A stretch of 37,605 bases of DNA from Oscillospiraceae bacterium (lineage in GTDB: Bacteria > Bacillota > Clostridia > Oscillospirales > Ruminococcaceae). Of the stretch, positions 32,875 through 37,605 are shown piece after piece (the first letter of the stretch is position 1; every line of letters starts with the position of its first letter). The DNA lies in contig JAFQLH010000032.1 in NCBI GenBank assembly GCA_017396665.1, positions 1 through 37,605 of the forward strand, written 5' to 3'. A program made the translations under genes and the position numbers. The notes under the pieces were generated by a model. The model was not told the origin of the DNA and did no database searches. It saw only the letters and a list, made by a program, of their open reading frames with translations.

Positions 32875-32903
32875 TTGACAAATAGCAGCCGACGATGTAT
32901 AAT
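32875..32903 (+). promoter_or_regulatory. consensus promoter of the 32909 RNA
   Basis: TTGACA (32875-32880), 17 bp, TATAAT (32898-32903): perfect consensus hexamers. Confidence 0.88.
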
Positions 32904-32908
32904 GTAAA

Positions 32909-33075
32909 TGTGGTTTACGAAAGACACAAACAAGTCCTCCTTAAATTATATGCAGGGTACAGTCCGGTGAAAGACCGGCGCTCTGCTCCACTTGTGTGTT
33001 ATAAGTTTTCACACTCTCCACATAATATTTGTTTGCTGAAAGCATAAAGGTCCGACGATTGTTCGGGCCTTTTTG
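32909..33075 (+). ncRNA. stand-alone structured RNA, about 165 nt, 6S-like shape
   Basis: Runs from a perfect promoter to an intrinsic terminator and contains no gene. Predicted pairing: ATGTGG (32908-32913) with CCACAT (33018-33023); ACACAA (32924-32929) with TTGTGT (32992-32997); then an open CU/A-rich bubble; then a terminal arm GCAG...CTGC (32952-32985) carrying CCGGT/ACCGG with a GAAAG loop. A side hairpin GTGTG/CACAC (about 32994-33014) competes on the 3' side. One long rod with a central bubble is the general form of 6S RNA, but I cannot confirm sequence identity. The AGTCCGGTGAAAGACCGGC part superficially recalls riboswitches, but no known consensus fits. Confidence 0.6.
33046..33075 (+). 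terminator. intrinsic terminator of the 32909 RNA
   Basis: AAAGGTCCGA / TCGGGCCTTT with a 7-nt loop and T-run. Confidence 0.9.
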
Positions 33076-33085
33076 CGTTGTGCTA

Positions 33086-33114
33086 TTGATTTATTGAGGT
33101 AAATGTGATATAAT
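33086..33114 (+). promoter_or_regulatory. promoter of the ddl-murI operon
   Basis: TTGATT (33086-33091), 17 bp, TATAAT (33109-33114). Confidence 0.7.
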
Positions 33115-33185
33115 AATATCTTAACAGTTTGCATTATATAATATATATAGACAGGGCAAAGCCCGACAAGAAAGGTGACGAGGAC

Positions 33186-34256
33186 ATGGAAAAGCTTAAG
33201 GTGGCTGTAATTTTCGGAGGTAAATCAAACGAGCACGATATCTCGCTTATCTCCGCAACGCATATTATTAACAGCATTCCAAGGGATAAGTATGACGTTA
33301 TCACAATCGGTATAACAAAAGAGGGTAGCTGGCTCAGATTTGAGGGTGCTTCAGATAATATAAAGAACGGCAAATGGGTAGAGGACGAAGGAAATATTCC
33401 TTGCGTGTTAAGTCCTGACCCTGTTGACAGCGGTTTTATCGCCTTTGAAAAGGACGGAAGCGTCAGCAAGCTTAAGGTTGACTGCATATTCCCTGCACTC
33501 CACGGAAAGAACGGTGAGGACGGTACCATCCAGGGACTGTTCCAGATGTCGCAGATTGCGTTTGTCGGCTGTGATATGATTTCATCAGCCTGCTGTATGG
33601 ATAAGGAATTCACACACAGAATACTCGAAAGCTGCGGAGTCAAGATGGCAAAGTGGGTGTCTGTAAGAATTACCGACAAGGATATCTTGGACGAGAGATG
33701 TGCAGAAATTGAAGAGAAGCTCTGCTATCCGCTCTTTATCAAGCCGTCACGCTCAGGCTCGTCTGTCGGTATCTCAAAGGCATATAACACAGAACAGCTC
33801 AAGACGGGTATCCTCAGTGCGTTTGAGCACGACAGCAAGGTCGTTGTAGAACAGGGTATCGTTGGTACAGAGTGTGAGTGTGCCGTTATGGGTAACAACG
33901 AGCTTATAGTTTCTACAATAGGCGAGATTGCCCCTGCCAACGACTTCTATGATTTTGAGTCAAAGTATAACGACCCAACCGAGCAGACATACATTCCTGC
34001 AAGATTCTCGCAGGATAAGATTGAGGAGATAAGAAAGCAGGCTGAAAAGTCTTACAGAGGTATAGGCTGTGAAGGTCTTGCAAGAGTTGACTTCTTCCTT
34101 ACTGACAAGGGCGAGGTCGTGCTCAATGAGATTAACACACTTCCGGGACACACTCCGATAAGTATGTATCCTAAGCTTATGGAGAACTGCGGTATAGATG
34201 CGCAGGAGGAAATGGACAGACTTATCACCCTTGCACTCCAGAGAGCAGGAAGATAA
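33186..34256 (+). CDS. ddl: D-alanine--D-alanine ligase
   Basis: A 356-residue ATP-grasp ligase that makes the D-Ala-D-Ala end of the peptidoglycan stem. N-terminal VAVIFGGKSNEHDISLISA, FPALHGKNGEDGTIQGL, LFIKPSRSGSSVGISKA, VEQGIVGTECECAVMG and the terminal VDFFLTDKGEVVLNEINTLPG, HTPISMYPKL form the complete motif set. The segment FYDFESKYND is compatible with the YxxK-type Ala-adding enzyme rather than VanA D-lactate ligases; this is a weak call. The ATG at 33186 is preceded by AGAAAGGTGA. First gene of a four-gene operon with murI 32 bp downstream. Confidence 0.95.
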   Translation: MEKLKVAVIFGGKSNEHDISLISATHIINSIPRDKYDVITIGITKEGSWLRFEGASDNIKNGKWVEDEGNIPCVLSPDPVDSGFIAFEKDGSVSKLKVDCIFPALHGKNGEDGTIQGLFQMSQIAFVGCDMISSACCMDKEFTHRILESCGVKMAKWVSVRITDKDILDERCAEIEEKLCYPLFIKPSRSGSSVGISKAYNTEQLKTGILSAFEHDSKVVVEQGIVGTECECAVMGNNELIVSTIGEIAPANDFYDFESKYNDPTEQTYIPARFSQDKIEEIRKQAEKSYRGIGCEGLARVDFFLTDKGEVVLNEINTLPGHTPISMYPKLMENCGIDAQEEMDRLITLALQRAGR

Positions 34257-34288
34257 GCTTCATAAGATTTTTTACGGAGTGAAGAAAG

Positions 34289-35101
34289 ATGAACAACAAT
34301 CCTATCGGTGTATTTGATTCGGGTGTAGGCGGACTTACCTGCCTCAAGGAGCTCGGAAAGCTCCTGCCGAATGAGGATATAGTATACCTCGGTGATACCG
34401 CCCGTGTTCCGTACGGAACAAAGAGCAAGGAAACAATTGCATGCTACGCAAAGCAGGATATCGCCTTCCTCGAAAAGTATAACGTCAAGATGATTCTTAT
34501 CGCCTGCGGTACGGTTTCGTCGGTGCTTATGAGCGAGGACCTGTTCTGCGACAGCGAGGTAAAGCTCAATAGCGGTGTTATCTATCCTGCTGTAAAGTCT
34601 GCGTTTGCGGCGACAAGGAATAAGAAAATCGGTGTTATCGGCACACCTGCAACAATAAGAAGCGGCTGCTACGGAAAGGCGCTCAGAGAGCTTTGCTCTG
34701 ATATAAGAGTCGTGTCAAAGGACTGCCCGCTGTTTGTTCCGCTTGTTGAAAACGGATATACAAATAAGGACAACAAGGTAACAAGACTTGTAGCTCAGGA
34801 GTATCTTGAGGTTATGATAAAGGAAGGCGTCGATACGCTCATTATGGGCTGTACACACTATCCGCTGCTTAAGGATATCTTTGCTGACATTCTGGGGGAT
34901 AAGGTAACTCTCATCTCACCGGGTGCAGAGGCGGCAAGATATTCAGCAAGGATACTTATGCAAAACGGCTTGCTCACCGACAAGAAGGAGCAGGGAAGCT
35001 TAAGACTTTTCTGTACGGACAGCGAGGAGCTTTTTGCACAGAACGTTGCGTCATTTTTAGGCAATGAAGAAAACGCAGAAATTTTAAAATGTACCCTCTA
35101 A
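34289..35101 (+). CDS. murI: glutamate racemase
   Basis: A 270-residue racemase that supplies D-Glu for peptidoglycan. N-terminal IGVFDSGVGGLT, YLGDTARVPYGTKS, first catalytic Cys in IACGTVSS and second in MGCTHYPLL. Most homologues have ACNTAT or ACNTAS at the first site; here Gly replaces Asn, a variant I believe is not rare in Clostridia. Both Cys residues are present, so activity is expected. It follows ddl, giving D-amino-acid genes in one operon. Confidence 0.94.
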   Translation: MNNNPIGVFDSGVGGLTCLKELGKLLPNEDIVYLGDTARVPYGTKSKETIACYAKQDIAFLEKYNVKMILIACGTVSSVLMSEDLFCDSEVKLNSGVIYPAVKSAFAATRNKKIGVIGTPATIRSGCYGKALRELCSDIRVVSKDCPLFVPLVENGYTNKDNKVTRLVAQEYLEVMIKEGVDTLIMGCTHYPLLKDIFADILGDKVTLISPGAEAARYSARILMQNGLLTDKKEQGSLRLFCTDSEELFAQNVASFLGNEENAEILKCTL

Positions 35102-35115
35102 GGAAAGATGATTAA

Positions 35116-35544
35116 ATGAATGATAAGAAAATAATGCTGACGCTTGTAAGTAAGCAAAACGACGGACAGGACGAAAGTAAGGTTGAGCTTGTTTCGGAAG
35201 GCACACTGTCAAGAACAGATGCAGGCTATGAGATTTCCTATAAGGAAACCGAGGCAACAGGCTTTGTCGGTTCGACAACAAAGCTTACAATATGCTCACC
35301 TGACAAGGTGGTTATGGAACGCTACGGCTCTGCCAACTCGTCGCTCATCCTCGAAAAAGGGAAAAGACATCACTGCCACTACGGAACACCGTACGGTGAC
35401 TTTATGATGGGCGTTACTACAAGCTTTATAAAATCGACAATCGGAGAAAACGGCGGAACGCTTGACTTCAAGTATGTCATAGACATAAATTCAAGCTACG
35501 TCGGGGACTGCGAAATAAATGTAGATGTAAGAGCCGACTCATAG
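35116..35544 (+). CDS. DUF1934 (YwiB-like) calycin-fold protein
   Basis: A 142-residue soluble protein with the DUF1934 pattern: VELVSEGTLSRTDAGYEISYKETEATG, a central KVVMERYGSANSSLILEKGKRHHCHYGTPYG, then LDFKYVIDINSSYVGDCEINVDV. The fold is a small lipocalin/calycin-like beta-barrel of unknown function. The gene is 14 bp after murI with a weak AGGAAAG ribosome site, so it is likely co-expressed with wall-precursor enzymes. Confidence 0.85.
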   Translation: MNDKKIMLTLVSKQNDGQDESKVELVSEGTLSRTDAGYEISYKETEATGFVGSTTKLTICSPDKVVMERYGSANSSLILEKGKRHHCHYGTPYGDFMMGVTTSFIKSTIGENGGTLDFKYVIDINSSYVGDCEINVDVRADS

Positions 35545-35565
35545 GTCGGAGGAGGTAAGAAAAAA

Positions 35566-36516
35566 ATGGACGACGGTCGATTATCAGTGCCAAGACTGAT
35601 TGGAAACGATGTTAATGTCGGAGTGCTGACATCATTGGGAGAGCCTTGTGAGCCGTTTGGCGAGCTGAGCTTCTACAAGATGATTGATGTATTTTATGAC
35701 AAGGCGTATGCATACGACGAGGAAGGCTGCGATATGTTCCTTATCGAAGGAATGGAGGAGCTTTCTGAAATAAGAGCCGCTGTGCTCGCCTGCCGTAAGC
35801 TCGAAAAGCCTATTATGGTTATGCTCGAGGTTAAGGACGAGGAGATGGATTCCCTCGGCGGCAGAGAGCTGGCGTATCTGATTTCTCTCCAGGGACTCGG
35901 TGTAAGTGCTTTCGGTATAAAGCCGTCAGAGGATTGTCCCGCAGAGGATATCGAAAGACTCTACAAGCAGATTTATCCGTATGCACAGATTCCGATTTTC
36001 GCAAGACTGTACGCAGGAAAGGTCCTTTATAGCGACATAAGAAAGCTTTTGTCACTTGGTGTCGAGTGCTTTGATTGCAGAGATATCAGGTCGGCTGAGT
36101 GCGACGTTGTAAGCATCGAGCTGTCAAAGGCGGACTTTAGTACCGATGTTCAGAAGAAGGAGGATATTTCTTTCCTTCCTGCAAACGAGGAGCAGGCTTT
36201 CTTCCTCAACCCTGAAAGCGTGTCTGTGTCACCTCAGATTGATATCGAGTGCGATATGGCTGACGAGCTTGTGGACTTTGAAGACGAGTCGTACGACGTT
36301 GTGAGTATTCTCGTTACTGCCCACGATGACGGCTTCCGCTTCAGTCAGAATATGCACTACCTCAATCTTCCTATAATGTTCTCGGCACAGGACAGCGAAA
36401 CACTGAGAATGGCTCTGCACTATTATCACGGCAGAGCGATAATCGACAGCAAGTGCGGTCTTCCGACCGACGAAATCAAGGAGCTCGCTTTGGAGTTCGG
36501 CGCAATTATTTATTGA
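35566..36516 (+). CDS. degenerate methionine-synthase-like protein, unknown role
   Basis: A 316-residue protein whose N-terminal half resembles the homocysteine S-methyltransferase barrel: CDMFLIEGMEELSEIRAAVL corresponds to the ADxxxxETMxxLxExRAA block, LEKPIMVMLEV and ELAYLISLQGLGVSAFGIK to later strands. The expected NC motif after the GLG segment and the terminal GGCCG zinc site are absent, so methyl transfer via zinc is unlikely. The C-terminal part (RAIIDSKCGLPTDEIKEL) resembles the edge of a pterin-binding barrel, weakly. It may be a diverged binding protein. GGAGGAGG precedes the ATG. Last gene of the ddl operon. Confidence 0.7.
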   Translation: MDDGRLSVPRLIGNDVNVGVLTSLGEPCEPFGELSFYKMIDVFYDKAYAYDEEGCDMFLIEGMEELSEIRAAVLACRKLEKPIMVMLEVKDEEMDSLGGRELAYLISLQGLGVSAFGIKPSEDCPAEDIERLYKQIYPYAQIPIFARLYAGKVLYSDIRKLLSLGVECFDCRDIRSAECDVVSIELSKADFSTDVQKKEDISFLPANEEQAFFLNPESVSVSPQIDIECDMADELVDFEDESYDVVSILVTAHDDGFRFSQNMHYLNLPIMFSAQDSETLRMALHYYHGRAIIDSKCGLPTDEIKELALEFGAIIY

Positions 36517-36523
36517 TTTACAT

Positions 36524-36557
36524 ACAAAGAGCCTCGCTATATGGCGGGGCTTTGTTA
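36524..36557 (+). terminator. intrinsic terminator of the ddl operon
   Basis: ACAAA and GCCTCGC pair with GCGGGGC and TTTGT around a TATATG loop. Confidence 0.75.
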
Positions 36558-36568
36558 TATAAGGACAC

Positions 36569-36601
36569 AAAAAAGCTCCCGCTGTAAAGCAGGGAGCTTT
36601 T
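36569..36601 (-). terminator. intrinsic terminator of the DUF3592-like gene
   Basis: On the minus strand GCTCCCTGC / GCGGGAGC stem with T-run, just after the stop at 36607. Confidence 0.85.
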
Positions 36602-36606
36602 GCCCT

Positions 36607-37242
36607 TTATTCGTCCTTTGGAACCATGAATACTATCTTGCCTGTCTTCTTGATATAGTAGACAATATCGAGCTTGTCGCCGACCTGAGGGATATCAGAA
36701 GCAGGATAATATACTGTGCTTCTTGCAGTGCCTTCGCTGTCTTCAAAGGAAATATCTGCGCCGAGTATTCCGCTTGTGTTCTTGACTGCTGTAACTGTTG
36801 CGGTTGCCTTCTTGCCCTTCTTTGAGAGCTTCTTGTACTTCTTGAGCTTTCTAAGAAGCTTTACAACTCCCAGCCAGCCGAAGAATTCAAACAGTAAGAA
36901 TGCAATATCGAACATAAGCATCATATGTCTGCTTGGGATTTCGTACACCTTTTCAGGATTACGCTTGATTACAACAACGTTAACATTGTCGCCGACCTTG
37001 ACATCATCGCTTTTGAGAACTGCAGATGCTTCAACGGTTTCGCCGTCACGGTCAATGTATGAAACGGTGTATTTTGTTTTGCTGTTATTGTTATCTACGC
37101 TTTCAACGGTAGCAACAACCGATTCACCGCCGAAGATGTATTCGACCTGTCTGTACTGAAGAACGATTACTACCACAGCGAGAACTGTAAGAAAGCAGGC
37201 GAGGAGCACCATAGCCTTCAGTGTACCCTTTTTGTTTGTCAT
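36607..37242 (-). CDS. DUF3592-like membrane protein
   Basis: A 211-residue protein with two membrane helices (about 10-30 and about 105-125). Two similar beta-rich segments carry the DUF3592 pattern: ESVVATVESVDNNNSKTKYTVSYIDRDG with VGDNVNVVV on the external side, and KATATVTAVKNTSGILGADISFEDSEG with VGDKLDIVY after helix 2. This duplicated arrangement is typical of the family, whose function is unknown. The ATG at 37242 is selected over an upstream frame because GGAGG lies before it. Confidence 0.83.
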   Translation of the reverse strand: MTNKKGTLKAMVLLACFLTVLAVVVIVLQYRQVEYIFGGESVVATVESVDNNNSKTKYTVSYIDRDGETVEASAVLKSDDVKVGDNVNVVVIKRNPEKVYEIPSRHMMLMFDIAFLLFEFFGWLGVVKLLRKLKKYKKLSKKGKKATATVTAVKNTSGILGADISFEDSEGTARSTVYYPASDIPQVGDKLDIVYYIKKTGKIVFMVPKDE

Positions 37243-37296
37243 ATAATAAACCTCCGTAAAATAATAGGATGGCAACTGTTTAAAATATCAACTTAT

Positions 37297-37325
37297 ATTA
37301 TACCATTGACGCTTTTTTGTGTCAA
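37297..37325 (-). promoter_or_regulatory. promoter of the DUF3592-like gene
   Basis: On the minus strand TTGACA (37325-37320), 17 bp, TATAAT (37302-37297). Confidence 0.82.
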
Positions 37326-37333
37326 GCGGTTGC

Positions 37334-37362
37334 TTGACAATGTGTGGTATTTGTGATATCAT
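37334..37362 (+). promoter_or_regulatory. promoter of the last, partial gene
   Basis: TTGACA (37334-37339), 17 bp, TATCAT (37357-37362), divergent from the DUF3592-like promoter. Confidence 0.72.
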
Positions 37363-37367
37363 AGCTT

Positions 37368-37525
37368 GTAGATGGGGTGTGAGAAAAGTTGCATTTATGT
37401 GCTTTAAGCATATGTTGTATATGTCTGCCTCATAGAATAATATGAACGGTCAGGCTTTTTGTTTCATAGTTGAAACGAGAGCCTTTTGTTATTAGAAAAG
37501 TTTTATTGCGGAAGGAAAAATAAAA
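37368..37525 (+). promoter_or_regulatory. structured 5' leader with mutually exclusive hairpins
   Basis: About 155 nt between promoter and start codon. A hairpin near 37396-37414 (ATGTGCTT / AAGCATAT) is followed by GCCT (37427-37430) that can pair with AGGC (37452-37455), with inner CATA/TATG and a T5 run after it. The same AGGC can instead pair with AGCCT (37480-37484), enclosing GTTTCA/TGAAAC (37461-37476) and followed by TTTTGTTATT. Such competing stems are typical of attenuators or riboswitch expression platforms. No known aptamer consensus was recognised. Confidence 0.45.
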
Positions 37526-37605
37526 ATGAAAAAAGCTGTGCTGGTGCGTGTTTTTGCGGTTGTGTTGTTTGCCATCCTGTGCCTGTATTGTGTTGTGTAT
37601 ACTGA
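37526..37605 (+). CDS. start of a gene with hydrophobic N-terminus, cut by window end
   Basis: The ATG at 37526, preceded by GGAAGGA (37510-37516), opens 26 codons: MKKAVLVRVFAVVLF, then AILCLYCVVYT. This is a signal peptide or first membrane helix. Nothing else can be said about the product. Confidence 0.7.
   Translation, partial: MKKAVLVRVFAVVLFAILCLYCVVYT

Noticed and set aside
32950..32985. FMN or cobalamin riboswitch suggested by GTCCGGTGAAAGACCGGC
   Set aside because: The remaining conserved boxes of both classes are missing, and the RNA ends in a terminator before a gene unrelated to flavin or B12 metabolism with its own promoter.
37368..37395. TPP riboswitch in the last leader (GGGGTGTGAGA)
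   Set aside because: Only this short similarity; the obligatory CTGATCTGGATAATGCCAG-type half is absent.

Overview
The window looks like a chromosomal segment from a gut or rumen Ruminococcus-type Firmicute (Oscillospiraceae). This rests on seen and inferred evidence: two intracellular sugar phosphorylases of the kind used on cellulose and mannan breakdown products (a GH94 cellobiose phosphorylase and a GH130 mannoside phosphorylase), a DapL-type lysine/peptidoglycan precursor route, a minimal SufC/SufB-like Fe-S pair, secreted lipoproteins with Thr- or Asp/Ser-rich linkers, a Phe T-box before pheST, and sporulation-family proteins (YtaF, PdaA-like). No phage, IS element, CRISPR array, rRNA or tRNA was seen. 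Almost every transcription unit has a sharp sigma-A promoter (TTGACA-like, 17-18 bp, TATAAT-like) and many end in a clear intrinsic terminator.

Layout. 1-2180 (minus): lipoprotein followed by cellobiose phosphorylase (3' end cut). 2454-3641: DUF378 membrane protein, a candidate small RNA, and a YtaF-like membrane protein. 3825-6476: fused ABC ATPase/FtsX permease. 6603-10364: GH3 N-acetylhexosaminidase-like lipoprotein, a large secreted beta-helix-like protein and a 39-residue peptide. 10504-12601: dapF and dapL. 12639-12943: a roughly 300-nt structured RNA with two near-identical 36-nt elements. 13220-14362: single-TM protein with a paralogue at 18003-19190. 14518-16175: minimal Fe-S pair, ending in a 310-bp nested palindrome. 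16495-17932 (minus): membrane protein, XRE regulator, dCMP deaminase. 19470-20468: GH130 phosphorylase. 20639-23456: SH3 protein, M15 peptidase, Maf, a small unknown protein and endonuclease III. 23562-25839: tyrosine-kinase regulatory trio (modulator, BY-kinase, PHP phosphatase). 25884-29671: T-box, pheS, pheT. 29816-32771: IreB, PdaA-like deacetylase, Met-rich lipoprotein. 32909-33075: second stand-alone structured RNA. 33186-36516: ddl, murI, DUF1934 and a degenerate methionine-synthase-like protein. 36607-37242 (minus): DUF3592-like protein. 37363-end: structured leader and the start of another gene.

Functionally, several units converge on the cell wall: dapF/dapL make meso-diaminopimelate, murI/ddl make D-Glu and D-Ala-D-Ala, the M15 peptidase, GH3 enzyme and PdaA-like deacetylase trim or modify peptidoglycan, and IreB belongs to the PASTA-kinase envelope-stress network. 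The phosphorylases save ATP by producing sugar-1-phosphates from disaccharides.

Most notable points: pheS, an essential gene, carries an in-frame UAG with perfectly conserved reading frame on both sides; an undescribed-looking RNA with duplicated pseudoknot-prone elements follows dapL; and three further candidate RNAs or leaders lie at 2840, 32909 and 37363. All family assignments were made by reading the sequence, without database searches.
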